Shown here: piece after piece, positions 23,648 through 32,388 of the stretch | Position numbering within the stretch: position 1 is the stretch's first letter | How the letters are laid out: each line of letters opens with the position of its first letter | Assembly (NCBI GenBank): GCA_049975365.1 | Contig: JBNGDS010000032.1 | Coordinates: 1 to 34,897 of the forward strand | Direction of reading: 5' to 3' | Length of the DNA stretch: 34,897 nt | DNA from: DSBG01 sp049975365 | Lineage (GTDB): Bacteria > Desulfobacterota > Desulfomonilia > UBA1062 | The notes under the pieces: model-generated | Seen by the model: only the letters and a program-made list of their open reading frames with translations | What the model was told of the DNA's origin: nothing | Database searches by the model: none | Translations under genes and position numbers: made by a program

Positions 23648-25266
23648 ACGCGTTGCAGAAAGAGACGGAGTGCCTGATTATCGGGACGGGGATCGCAGGC
23701 GCCACCTGTGCCCTTATCGCAGCGCAGGCAGGCATCAAGGTATGCCTGCTGACCAAGAGATCTGATCCATCCATCACGAATACAAACCAGGCTCAAGGGG
23801 GGATCGTCTACAGGGGCAACAATGATTCAGCTGAACTCCTGATGTCTGATATACTGAGGGCGGGAAGGAATATCAACTCTCTCGATGCTGTTGAATTTGT
23901 TTCGAGAAAAGGCCCTGATGTGGTCAAGGAAGTGCTTATCGATGAACTGAATGTACATTTCACCCACCTCACCGGTCCGGAAGATGAAAGTTTCGANNNN
24001 NNNNNNATCCTCTATTCTGCAGATCATACCGGCACGGAAATCGAACAGGCACTCATCGAGAAGTTGAAGACCCTGGAGAATGTTGAAATCATTACCAATG
24101 CCACGGCAATCGATCTCATAACGCTCCAGCACCATTCATCTGACATTCAGGCGCGATACCTGCTCGAAGACAGGTGTCTGGGTGCGTACGTGTTTTTAGA
24201 CACAACAAAGGAAGTCATGACCATCCTTGCACAGTACACGGTGCTTGCAACAGGGGGGCTCGGAGACATTTTTCTCCACACCACGAATGAAAAGGGAACC
24301 GTGGGCGATGGGATCGTCATGGCAAAGCGTGCGAATGCCCGGGTGATCAATATGGAATTCATGCAATTCCACCCAACAACGCTGTATATTCCCGGCGGCC
24401 GCAGGTTTCTGATCTCCGAGGCGATCCGGGGAGAAGGGGCCCGTCTCATGAATCTCAGGGGAGAGTACTTCATGGAGACGTATAATCCTGAACTCAAGGA
24501 TCTTGCGCCGAGGGATGAGGTGGCAGTGGCGATATGGGTAGAGATGATAGAAAACAAGGAAGACCATGTACTTCTTGATGCGGCAACATATGTTCAGGAG
24601 AACATACCGGAGAGGTTTCCGAGCATATACAGCACGTGCAATGAAGCGGGGATCGATATCACGAAAGATCCGATACCAGTTGTTCCGGCTGCCCACTACT
24701 TCTGTGGTGGAGTCCATGTTGATACGAAGGGGAGGAGCACGCTGAACGGACTGTATGCAGTAGGTGAGGTTTCCTGTACCGGTCTCCATGGTGCGAACAG
24801 ACTTGCATCGACATCACTGCTGGAAGGCCTCACCTGGGGCTACTATGCCGCACGGGACATCGCATCCAGGATCTCTTCAGGAGAGACACTGAGATCTCAC
24901 ATGCTCCATTCAGTACGAGACTGGATCCCAACGGGCAATGTCGAAAATGAAGACCCTGCACTCATCGCGCAGGACTGGATGTCCATCAAGCACACCATGT
25001 GGAATTATGTAGGAATACTGCGGACACGACCACGGCTCAAACGGGCCATAGAAGACATGCGGCACATGTATATGAGGATAGAGGAATTCTACCGCGAGAC
25101 ACCTGTTTCCGGGGATATCATCAACCTGTTTCACGGCACTCAGTCCGCAATCATGGTTGCGGAATCAGCCCTGAGAAACCGCACCTCCATCGGCTGCCAC
25201 CTCCTGGCCTCCGCGAAGGGCTCTGAAAAACAGTTTCCTGCAATGCGGCGCAACTATATCCTCTGA
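23644..25266 (+). CDS. nadB: L-aspartate oxidase, interrupted by an assembly gap
   Basis: The gene codes for a flavoprotein of about 540 residues that oxidises aspartate to iminoaspartate, the substrate of NadA; anaerobes can use fumarate as acceptor. The FAD motif 'IIGTGIAGATCALIAAQAG' opens the protein, with 'NTNQAQGG' following, then 'VLATGGLGDIF', 'MEFMQFHPTTLY', 'EAIRGEGARL', 'PAAHYFCGGVHVD' and 'GLHGANRLASTSLLEGL'. Ten Ns lie at 23997-24006. The frame is kept across them, but the conserved 'EGGHSxxRIL' block expected there cannot fit in four unknown residues, so the true gap is longer. Starts four bases inside nadA. Confidence 0.95.
   Translation: MNALQKETECLIIGTGIAGATCALIAAQAGIKVCLLTKRSDPSITNTNQAQGGIVYRGNNDSAELLMSDILRAGRNINSLDAVEFVSRKGPDVVKEVLIDELNVHFTHLTGPEDESFXXXXILYSADHTGTEIEQALIEKLKTLENVEIITNATAIDLITLQHHSSDIQARYLLEDRCLGAYVFLDTTKEVMTILAQYTVLATGGLGDIFLHTTNEKGTVGDGIVMAKRANARVINMEFMQFHPTTLYIPGGRRFLISEAIRGEGARLMNLRGEYFMETYNPELKDLAPRDEVAVAIWVEMIENKEDHVLLDAATYVQENIPERFPSIYSTCNEAGIDITKDPIPVVPAAHYFCGGVHVDTKGRSTLNGLYAVGEVSCTGLHGANRLASTSLLEGLTWGYYAARDIASRISSGETLRSHMLHSVRDWIPTGNVENEDPALIAQDWMSIKHTMWNYVGILRTRPRLKRAIEDMRHMYMRIEEFYRETPVSGDIINLFHGTQSAIMVAESALRNRTSIGCHLLASAKGSEKQFPAMRRNYIL
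23997..24006. other. Assembly gap (10 N) inside nadB
   Basis: Ten undetermined bases. Comparison with known aspartate oxidases suggests more sequence is missing than ten bases, so this is probably a fixed-size placeholder. Confidence 0.95.
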
Positions 25267-25302
25267 TGTCCTGAAACGACCCCAGTTCCTCTGGAGGGCT
25301 GT

Positions 25303-26691
25303 TCAGTATTCTGCATGTCCTTTCCTCCGGAAGTGGTGTTTCAGCCCACTGAGGATATGAACACCCCTGGACATCTCGTCGAACACGGGAATCCCCATTT
25401 CTTCCAGGCTTGCTCTGAAAGAAAGGAGATTCTCCCCGACACCGGTGAGCCATGCAATCACAGGCTTTCCGAGTTCATCTTTCAGTGTGCTCAGCGAGGC
25501 GAACAGGGGGCTTTCCATCCAGCTGGTAAAGATGTGGATGATCAGTGAATCCACATCAGGGTCCCGCATGATGGCTTCTGCAACGGCATCGTAGACCGTA
25601 TTGATGCCATTCGCTTCAATGGCAGGCCAGATGTCTGCAGGATTCGAAGGATCCATCCAGGGCGGATAGACACGTTTCATGGCATTCAGGGTGTTCCCAG
25701 AAAACCTGGCGAGCCTGAGGCCTAGTTCATGAAGGGTGTCAGCAGTGAGGATACCGCCAGCCCCGGAAAAGGTTATGATCGCGGTGCCTCCATCGTGGGA
25801 AAAACTCCGGATCTTCGAAAACCCCCTGAGGAAATCCATGAATTCGTTCACGTCGAATACTTCGATAACCCCGGCCTGCCTCAAGGATCCTCTCAGGATC
25901 GTGTGATTGCCCGCCATACTTGCCGTGTGGCTCAGTGCAGCCCGTGCACCTTCCGGACTTCGACCACCTTTCAGAAGGATGATGGGCTTTGTCGTGGAGG
26001 ATGCAAGTTCAAGAAAACGGCGACCGTCAATGATGGATTCAACGTAGAGGCCAATCACCTCGGTCTGTTCGTCGGAGATCAGGTATTCCAGCAGCTCTGT
26101 TTCGTTGACATCACACTTGTTTCCAATGGAGCACAGTTTATTGATTCCCAACCCTCCACGATCGAGAATCATCATGAGGAATCCTGCCGAGAGCATACCA
26201 CTCTGGACGATCATGGATACATTCCCTGCCTTCAGGAGGGTTTTCCAGGCATCTGTATACATGAACGAAAATACATGCCGTTTTCGGGCGTCGATCAGGC
26301 CCATGCAGTTCGGCCCCCACAATCTGATACCAAGGTTCCTTGCCAGATGGAGGCCCTCTTCCTGGAGACGTCGTCCCGCATCTCCCACTTCTGAAAATCC
26401 TGCCGATTCGATGATGATCCCCTTGACGTGTTTCTGGGAACAGGCAGTGATAGTCTCCGGAAGAAACTCCGCTGGAATGAAATAGACCGCGATATCAAAG
26501 GACCGGGGGATCGATGCAATGTCAGGGTAGCATTTCAGCCCCTGGATGGATTGATACTTGGGATTGACAGGGAAGATCTCACCTCCATACCCACTAATGA
26601 TATTGTTCAGGAGGTGATAACCACCTTTGAGCGGATTTCCCGTAGCACCAATGACTGCGATCCCGTCGGGATTGAAAAAAAAGTCCATCAT
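25303..26691 (-). CDS. ADP-forming acyl-CoA synthetase alpha-type subunit (CoA-binding, succinyl-CoA ligase-like domains)
   Basis: The 462-residue protein begins with a CoA-binding Rossmann domain ('IAVIGATGNPLKGGYHLLNNI', in the first 30 residues). It continues with the two succinyl-CoA-synthetase flavodoxin-like domains, including the phospho-histidine site 'ALSHTASMAGNH' around residue 255. In acetyl-CoA synthetases of this type acyl-CoA, ADP and phosphate are converted to acid, ATP and CoA. The ATP-grasp beta domain that completes the enzyme is absent here, so a separate beta subunit must be encoded elsewhere, or the protein has another role. Start is ATG 26691 or 26688, after GAAGGG. It is convergent with nadB, 36 bases away. 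Confidence 0.88.
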   Translation of the reverse strand: MMDFFFNPDGIAVIGATGNPLKGGYHLLNNIISGYGGEIFPVNPKYQSIQGLKCYPDIASIPRSFDIAVYFIPAEFLPETITACSQKHVKGIIIESAGFSEVGDAGRRLQEEGLHLARNLGIRLWGPNCMGLIDARKRHVFSFMYTDAWKTLLKAGNVSMIVQSGMLSAGFLMMILDRGGLGINKLCSIGNKCDVNETELLEYLISDEQTEVIGLYVESIIDGRRFLELASSTTKPIILLKGGRSPEGARAALSHTASMAGNHTILRGSLRQAGVIEVFDVNEFMDFLRGFSKIRSFSHDGGTAIITFSGAGGILTADTLHELGLRLARFSGNTLNAMKRVYPPWMDPSNPADIWPAIEANGINTVYDAVAEAIMRDPDVDSLIIHIFTSWMESPLFASLSTLKDELGKPVIAWLTGVGENLLSFRASLEEMGIPVFDEMSRGVHILSGLKHHFRRKGHAEY

Positions 26692-26971
26692 CAATACATT
26701 TTCCCTTCATAGTTCATTTCATGAATTCAGCATCCTCTCTGCATAGAGGATTCCCCACATCCTGTCAATTATGGTGAGACAACCACACCTATGGCCCCCG
26801 GACCATGAATGACCTCTGGGCCTTTCACCAATGTTTCCTGTTCATTACACAAAGAGCTTTTGTATTGCTTGAATTTCCATGATCTCTTCTCCATGACTTC
26901 CATGGCATGGCATTCGCATATGAACAGTACAAAAAGGATTCGGAAACCTGTACGATCTGGGAAAGGCACAA

Positions 26972-27268
26972 ATGAGCACTCAGAAGAACGATGTCACTGC
27001 GTGCAGCATCTGCGGAGAAGCACATGTCACCGCTACATGTGATACGTGCGGAAGGCCGTTGTGCAAGAAGTGCAGGACAATGGAGATCAGGAAGTCTGCG
27101 GGAGAGGAGATCATAATACGCTCATTCTGTCCACTGTGCAGGCTAGTCACGGAGGCGAATCCAGAAAACGAGGGATGGAAAGCGTTCGGGTTGGAAGAAA
27201 TCACCGATATGGTCAACCATGGAACGGAGAAGGTCAACAGGTTCAGGATAAAGCTGAAGATCTCTTGA
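26972..27268 (+). CDS. Small zinc-finger-like Cys-rich protein
   Basis: A 98-residue protein with paired cysteines, CSICGEAHVTATCDTCGRPLCKKC in pieces (about residues 11-34), and a later FCPLC pair (about residues 53-57). The spacing resembles zinc-binding B-box or zinc-ribbon modules. The C-terminal 40 residues look helical and charged. AAAGG lies six bases before the ATG. It stands alone, divergent from the acyl-CoA synthetase gene across about 280 bases in which I see no clear promoter. Function unknown. Confidence 0.7.
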   Translation: MSTQKNDVTACSICGEAHVTATCDTCGRPLCKKCRTMEIRKSAGEEIIIRSFCPLCRLVTEANPENEGWKAFGLEEITDMVNHGTEKVNRFRIKLKIS

Positions 27269-27421
27269 GGTCAGCTGCTGCTGTTCTATGGTCATGTACC
27301 CCCAACATACCGAAGAAGTTATGGCAGGAGCACCATAATCAAGACACGAAGAAAAAATAATCAAGGAAATTTGATGAGTTAAAAATCATTCCACCTGGCA
27401 TATCTTTCGCATATTTTTCAG

Positions 27422-27646
27422 CGGCAAAAGGGAGAACAGGTCACAGGTGCTGAACACACTGTTTGCCGAAGGGTTCGTGGAACGACAGAAGAATCCAACG
27501 TGAACGTAGTTGGGCAGTGGTAGACGTCAGGCTGTGTACGCAATACTCCGAACAAGCTCTTAACTGAAACCTCCTTTTTGATGCCAGAAGATGGGACATT
27601 CCATTCCGCTATCGTCCCCACACCTAATTCTTCTGGCATTTTTTTT
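27422..27646 (+). ncRNA. Candidate structured RNA (low confidence)
   Basis: Three hairpins follow one another on the plus strand. At 27422-27468, CGGCA/TGCCG and AACAG/CTGTT form two stacked stems with a one-sided bulge. At 27495-27513, CCAAC/GTTGG closes a nine-base loop. At 27581-27639 an 11-base-pair stem with an internal GGGAC/GTCCC stem is followed by eight Ts. This could be a small RNA with its own terminator, or simply the 3' end of the preceding gene's transcript. I do not recognise a known class (6S, SRP, tmRNA, RNase P or a common riboswitch). Confidence 0.25.
27581..27646 (+). terminator. Terminator-like long stem-loop
   Basis: ATGCCAGAAGA at 27581-27591 pairs perfectly with TCTTCTGGCAT at 27629-27639, directly followed by a run of Ts to 27646. 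The 37-base loop contains a second stem, GGGAC (27593-27597) with GTCCC (27614-27618). It would stop plus-strand transcripts before the rplU promoter. Confidence 0.6.
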
Positions 27647-27746
27647 GCCGTGAACATGGGAACCCCATGATATTCAAGGAATGCAGGACAACAAGGGACA
27701 GTATCTCAATACCCTCTTGCTCATGCACGGCATGGGGCAAAATTCC

Positions 27747-27775
27747 TTGACAATTTCCCGCAGTTTCATTAATAG
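27747..27775 (+). promoter_or_regulatory. Promoter for the rplU operon
   Basis: A consensus TTGACA at 27747-27752 is followed 17 bases later by TAATAG at 27770-27775. The -35 box is strong and the -10 box weak. A transcript would start near 27782, about 34 bases before the rplU ATG. Confidence 0.5.
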
Positions 27776-27815
27776 CTCATAATCCTTAGGAAGAAACAAT
27801 GGGTAGAGGTGCAGC

Positions 27816-28136
27816 ATGTATGCAGTGATCAAGACGGGTGGCAAGCAGTATAAAGTTGAAGAAGGCGATATTATACGGGTTGAAAAGCTTACAGCCCTCA
27901 AGGGTGATACAGTCACCTTCGAAGATATCCTCTTTGTCGGCGGCGATGAACACACCCTCGGAACCCCGAAGGTCGAGGGAGCACACGTGAACGCTCAGGT
28001 GATCAGGCAGATGAGAGACAAGAAGATCATCGTGTTCAAAATGAAACGCAGGAAGCGCTACAGAAGGAAACAAGGGCACAGACAGGACCTCACCGAGATC
28101 CGTATAACAAAGATTGAGACCGGCAAGGGGGAATAG
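27816..28136 (+). CDS. rplU: 50S ribosomal protein L21
   Basis: The 106-residue protein has the typical L21 start 'MYAVIKTGGKQYKV' and the basic closing region 'KMKRRKRYRRKQGHRQDLTEIRI' in pieces. It binds 23S rRNA in the large subunit. AGAGGTG lies five bases before the ATG. It heads the operon and is followed after three bases by rpmA, the near-universal pairing. Confidence 0.98.
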   Translation: MYAVIKTGGKQYKVEEGDIIRVEKLTALKGDTVTFEDILFVGGDEHTLGTPKVEGAHVNAQVIRQMRDKKIIVFKMKRRKRYRRKQGHRQDLTEIRITKIETGKGE

Positions 28137-28139
28137 ACC

Positions 28140-28400
28140 ATGGCACATAAAAAATCTGGTGGTACCTCGAGAAACGGAAGAGATTCCGCTGGAAAACGCC
28201 TGGGCGTGAAACGCTTTGACGGACAGTGGGTCAAGGCAGGAAATATTCTTGTGCGGCAGAGAGGAACGAAAATACACCCTGGGGAAAATGTCGGATGCGG
28301 AAGGGATTACACCCTGTTTGCCCTCACTGATGGGGTAGTGCGGTACGAGACCCTGTACAATAACAAGAAGAAGGTGCACATCGTCTCCAGCGCCTCCTAA
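28140..28400 (+). CDS. rpmA: 50S ribosomal protein L27
   Basis: The 86-residue protein begins MAHKKSGGTSRNGRDS, the conserved L27 N-terminus that reaches toward the peptidyl-transferase centre. There is no cleavable N-terminal extension of the kind processed in Firmicutes. 'GNILVRQRGTKIHPG' and 'VGCGRDYTLFA' complete the family pattern. The ATG lies three bases after the rplU stop, with AAGGGGG upstream. Confidence 0.98.
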   Translation: MAHKKSGGTSRNGRDSAGKRLGVKRFDGQWVKAGNILVRQRGTKIHPGENVGCGRDYTLFALTDGVVRYETLYNNKKKVHIVSSAS

Positions 28401-28403
28401 TCC

Positions 28404-29402
28404 ATGGACTTTATCGATGAGTCCAAGATATTCCTGAAAGCCGGAGACGGTGGGAACGGATGCTGTTCCTTCAGGAGAGAGAAGTTTGTTCCCAAGGGAG
28501 GGCCTGATGGAGGCGACGGTGGAGACGGGGGCAATATCCTCCTGAGGGCTAGTCCCCACGTTCATACACTCCTCGACCAGAGATACCATCCTCACTACAA
28601 AGCAAAGAGAGGTCAGCACGGGAAAGGCAAGAACTGCACCGGAAAATCAGGTGATGACCTCATAATAGATGTGCCAGTAGGAACCCAGGTCTGGGACGTT
28701 CAGCGATCAGAAATCGTTGCGGATCTCATTGAATCCGGTCAGACTGTTGTCCTTGCCCGTGGTGGAAAAGGAGGCAGAGGAAATGCACGGTTTGCAACCC
28801 CCACCCGGAGAACTCCACGTTTTTGCGAACCAGGAAGCATAGGTGAGGAGAAAACCTATATCCTGGAACTGAAACTCCTGGCCGATGTAGGTCTTGTAGG
28901 ATTTCCAAATGCCGGGAAATCGACATTCATATCCCGCGTTTCCAGTGCGAGGCCCAAGATTGCAGACTATCCTTTCACCACTCTTGTCCCAAATTTGGGC
29001 ATGGTGCGGTGGAAAGGATCTGATTTTGTGGTGGCAGATATCCCTGGCATTCTCGAGGGCGCACACACCGGGGTCGGCCTTGGGTTGAAATTTCTCCGTC
29101 ACATAGAGAGGACGAGGATCATTGTCTATGTGATTGACTTGTCAGAACTCCACGCACGGACACCCTCCGAAGAATTCTCGATTCTCAACAATGAGCTCGG
29201 CTCATACTCACAGGATCTCCTGGGGAGAAAACAGATCGTAGTATTCAACAAGTGCGATATTTACGGAGCCGAACAGAGAGCAAAAGAAGCTGTTGCCTTT
29301 CTCTCGTCCAGGGGGTATCCTTGCTTCATGGCTTCGGGCCTGACTGGATACGGAATCGATGCCATACTTGACGAGGTAGTGAAGGAACTCAATGAAAGCT
29401 AA
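28404..29402 (+). CDS. obgE: Obg-family GTPase (CgtA)
   Basis: The 332-residue GTPase takes part in large-subunit assembly and the stringent response. The glycine-rich Obg fold is at residues 1-158 ('GGDGGNGCCSFRREKFVP', 'GGPDGGDGGDGGN'). The G domain follows with GFPNAGKST (G1), 'DIPGILEGAH' (G3) and 'NKCD' (G4). The variable C-terminal OCT domain found in some relatives is absent, as usual in this length class. Its ATG is three bases after the rpmA stop without its own ribosome site, so translation is probably coupled. It overlaps proB by 11 bases. Confidence 0.97.
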   Translation: MDFIDESKIFLKAGDGGNGCCSFRREKFVPKGGPDGGDGGDGGNILLRASPHVHTLLDQRYHPHYKAKRGQHGKGKNCTGKSGDDLIIDVPVGTQVWDVQRSEIVADLIESGQTVVLARGGKGGRGNARFATPTRRTPRFCEPGSIGEEKTYILELKLLADVGLVGFPNAGKSTFISRVSSARPKIADYPFTTLVPNLGMVRWKGSDFVVADIPGILEGAHTGVGLGLKFLRHIERTRIIVYVIDLSELHARTPSEEFSILNNELGSYSQDLLGRKQIVVFNKCDIYGAEQRAKEAVAFLSSRGYPCFMASGLTGYGIDAILDEVVKELNES

Positions 29403-30531
29403 TCCCAGGTCATTTCTCAAAAAGCATAAACGGGTGCTCGTCAAGATCGGCTCCCGTGTCCTCAATACGGGTTGTGGCCTCAATAACCGTGTAATCGAGA
29501 GGCTTTGTGACGACCTTTCACTCCTGAGAGACCAGGGAAAGGAGTTTGCCATCGTATCGTCGGGTGCCATTGCAGAAGGCACAGCGATCATGAAGATTTC
29601 AGATAAGAAGTCCGCCTTGTCCAAGAAACAGGCACTTGCAGCTATCGGACAGGGAAGCCTGATCAGGGCTTACAACGATGCGTTCAGAAGATATGGGTAC
29701 ACCACAGCCCAGATCCTCATAACCAGGGAGGACCTGGACAACAGGAGGAGATACCTCAATATTCGGAACACCTTCACCTCGCTGTTCGAACTCGAGGCCA
29801 TCCCCATCATCAATGAAAACGACACGGTTTCGGTGGATGAAATTCAATTCACGGACAACGACATGCTTGCAGCCATGATCATTCCCCTGGTGGAGGCACA
29901 GCTCCTGGTCATTCTCACAGACATAGAAGGGGTCTATGACAAGGATCCCCGCTCAAACCCGGATTCACAGATCATTCCAGTGATCCAGGATCTCAAACCG
30001 AGAGATCTCAAGATCTACAGTGAAGACAGTAACACCATGGGCAGGGGTGGCATTCGTTCGAAGCTTCAGGCTGCCTACCGTGCTTCGCTCCTCGGTGTTC
30101 CTACGGTAATCGCCTCCGCATACACACCCCAGGTTGTCAGCGCCATCCTTGATGGAGGAGATATCGGTACGCTGGTACAGTCGAGGGAGAAAGCAGCGCT
30201 GAAGCAAAAAGATCACTGGCTCAGCTTTGTCTCACGGCCCAAGGGGAGTGTAGTTGTTGACCAGGGTGCCGCTACCATGGTTCTCAACAAGGGGAAGAGC
30301 CTGCTGCCGTGCGGGGTGATATCTGTACAGGGGAATTTCCGGGCAGGGGATCCCATCGAGATCATTCAGGAGAGGGGAGGCAGTATTGCTGTCGGTCTCT
30401 CGAACTTCACGTCAGAGGAAATCAACAAGATAAAAGGTGCCAGTACCAGAGAACTGAATTCCATTCTCGCCTACGACTGTGAAGAGGAAGTGGTGCACCG
30501 GAACAACCTGATCCTCAGAAAGGAGATGTGA
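29392..30531 (+). CDS. proB: Glutamate 5-kinase
   Basis: The 379-residue enzyme phosphorylates glutamate in the first step of proline synthesis. The amino-acid-kinase domain shows 'LVKIGSRVLN', 'FAIVSSGAIAEG', 'INENDTVSVDEIQFTDNDMLAAM' in pieces, and 'GRGGIRSKLQAA'. A C-terminal PUA domain (about residues 285-370) follows, as in the E. coli enzyme. In known relatives proline inhibits the kinase domain. AAGGAA lies a few bases before the ATG at 29392 inside obgE. proA follows after two bases. Confidence 0.97.
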   Translation: MKANPRSFLKKHKRVLVKIGSRVLNTGCGLNNRVIERLCDDLSLLRDQGKEFAIVSSGAIAEGTAIMKISDKKSALSKKQALAAIGQGSLIRAYNDAFRRYGYTTAQILITREDLDNRRRYLNIRNTFTSLFELEAIPIINENDTVSVDEIQFTDNDMLAAMIIPLVEAQLLVILTDIEGVYDKDPRSNPDSQIIPVIQDLKPRDLKIYSEDSNTMGRGGIRSKLQAAYRASLLGVPTVIASAYTPQVVSAILDGGDIGTLVQSREKAALKQKDHWLSFVSRPKGSVVVDQGAATMVLNKGKSLLPCGVISVQGNFRAGDPIEIIQERGGSIAVGLSNFTSEEINKIKGASTRELNSILAYDCEEEVVHRNNLILRKEM

Positions 30532-30533
30532 GC

Positions 30534-31762
30534 GTGAGCGTCTCGGATGTGCGGGAGATTGCCCTGAAGGCAAAAAAGGCATCGAGGGCCATCATGAACC
30601 TCCCGAGCCAGGTCAAGGCTCGGGTCCTGCAGGACATGGCAGACTCCCTGAGAGAGCATGCAGCCTTTCTGAAACAGGAAAATCAGAAGGATCTTGAGAA
30701 TGCGCAGTCAAACACCCTCACCCAGGCTATGATCGATAGGCTCACCTTGAGCGATGCGGTGATCGAGGGCATGGCCGTCGCCCTTGAAGAAATCGCGAGC
30801 CTTCCAGATCCGGTGGGAAAAATCGCCGGAATGACCAGGAGGCCAAACGGTCTGGTGGTAGGGAAGATGAGGATCCCGATCGGGGTTGTTGGAATCATCT
30901 ACGAGTCGAGACCGAATGTCACGGCCGACGCTGCAGGGCTCTGCCTGAAGTCAGGGAACGCAGTGATCCTCAGGGGAGGAACAGAAGCGTTTCATTCGAA
31001 CCATGCCATCACTGGTATTCTCAGGGGAGCCCTTGAACAATCGAAAATTGATCCGAACGCTGTCAGTCTCATCCCGGTTACCGACAGAAACGCTGTTCTC
31101 GAGATGCTCACCCTTGAAGACTGCATTGACCTCATCATTCCCAGGGGCGGAGAGGGACTGATCCGGACNNNNNNNNNNATTACAAAGGTGTCTGCCACAT
31201 CTTTGTGGACAGGGACGCGGATCTCGAGAAGGCATACACGATATGCTTGAACGCGAAGGTGCAGAGGCCGGGAGTCTGCAACGCCATGGAGACGCTCCTC
31301 ATCGATGCCCCTGTTGCGCAGTCTTTTCTCCCGAACATGACGAGAATGTTCAGGGATAGCGGGGTCGAGCTGAGGGGCTGCCCCCAGTGCAGGGCGATCG
31401 TCCCGGATATGAAGGAGGCTCATGAGGAAGACTGGTACGAGGAATTTCTCGATCTGATTCTTGCGGTGAAGATCACTGACGACATGCCCAGTGCCATCGA
31501 TCATATCGAGAAATACGGGTCAAACCATACCGAGGCCATCATCACTGAAAACTATTCTCGGGCCATGGAATTTCTCCGCCAGGTCGATTCTTCGACGGTG
31601 CTCGTCAATGCAAGCACCAGATTTTCTGATGGCGGGGAGTTCGGTCTCGGCGCCGAAGTTGGGATCAGTACGTCGAAACTCCATGCATACGGGCCCATGG
31701 GGATCGAAGATCTCACCATAGGCAAGTTTATCTGTTTCGGGGATGGCCAGATCAGGAAATGA
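30534..31762 (+). CDS. proA: Gamma-glutamyl phosphate reductase, interrupted by an assembly gap
   Basis: The product reduces glutamyl-5-phosphate to the semialdehyde with NADPH, following ProB. The N-terminal part up to 'DLIIPRGGEGLIR' and the C-terminal part from 'YKGVCHIFVDRDADLEKA' through the catalytic Cys in 'QRPGVCNAMETLL' to 'LTIGKFICFGDGQIRK' are both typical. Ten Ns at 31169-31178 separate them. The two halves are in different frames across the N run, so its length is wrong; E. coli ProA has about 13 residues at this point. I treat it as one intact gene, not a frameshift. GTG 30534 is preferred because AAGGAG lies eight bases before it; GTG 30528 is too close. Confidence 0.93.
31169..31178. 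other. Assembly gap (10 N) inside proA
   Basis: Ten undetermined bases that break the proA frame. The protein family implies about 35 missing bases, so the run is probably a fixed-size placeholder. Confidence 0.95.
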
Positions 31763-32388
31763 GGCTGGGACTTTTTGGAGGAACCTTCAACCCACTTCAC
31801 ATCGGTCATCTCAGGGTGGCCGAGGAAGTGAGGGAAAAAGCCAGGCTCGATACTGTCATTTTCATCCCCTCCTACATTCCCCCGCACAAGGAACTCGATT
31901 TTCACGTGCCGGGACAGACGAGACTCGAAATCATACGCCGATCGATACGGACAAACCCCTTCTTCGAGGTGTCATCGTTTGAAGTTGATCGGGATGAACC
32001 CTCATACTCTGTACGTACAATCGAACATTTCCGTTCGAAAACAATGACCACTCCGTACTTTATCATCGGACAGGACGCCTTCAACGAGATATCTTCGTGG
32101 TATGAGGCCCACAGGCTCTTCTCGCTTACTCACTTCATCGTCATGTCACGACCGGGAGAGGAGAAACTCCCATTGGAGCAGGTGCTGGGCAGAGAATCTT
32201 CTCTCTATCATCCCACTGATGACGGTTTTATCAACACACATGGGAACGAACTCCTGTTCATTGATGTGACCCCGTACGCACTGTCATCGTCCCTGATCCG
32301 GACATTCTTCACACAGGGGAAGTCTATCAGGTACCTGGTGCCAGAAGAGGCGTATGAGTACATTATGACCGAAAGGATATACGGCTAG
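31759..32388 (+). CDS. nadD: Nicotinate-nucleotide adenylyltransferase
   Basis: The 209-residue enzyme adenylates nicotinate mononucleotide, the product of NadC, to deamido-NAD. The nucleotidyl-transferase site 'LFGGTFNPLHIGHL' is at the N-terminus. 'FIPSYIPPHKE', 'FIIGQDAFNEISSW' and the C-terminal 'SSSLIRTFF' follow. The ATG overlaps the proA stop by four bases (ATGA). The nadD-rsfS pairing is common in bacteria. Confidence 0.96.
   Translation: MRLGLFGGTFNPLHIGHLRVAEEVREKARLDTVIFIPSYIPPHKELDFHVPGQTRLEIIRRSIRTNPFFEVSSFEVDRDEPSYSVRTIEHFRSKTMTTPYFIIGQDAFNEISSWYEAHRLFSLTHFIVMSRPGEEKLPLEQVLGRESSLYHPTDDGFINTHGNELLFIDVTPYALSSSLIRTFFTQGKSIRYLVPEEAYEYIMTERIYG

Larger units (their letters stand above)
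27269..27815. other. Long intergenic region before rplU
   Basis: About 550 bases without a convincing protein gene. It holds hairpins at 27422-27468 and 27495-27513, a terminator-like element at 27581-27646, and a promoter for rplU near 27747-27775. A 79-codon frame on the minus strand (27418-27657) runs through these inverted repeats and has no family features. Confidence 0.6.

Noticed and set aside
27418..27657. 79-codon frame on the minus strand before rplU
   Set aside because: It runs through inverted repeats of the intergenic region and has no protein-like pattern or ribosome site.
31167..31762. proA as a frameshifted pseudogene
   Set aside because: The break coincides exactly with the N run, and both halves are well conserved.
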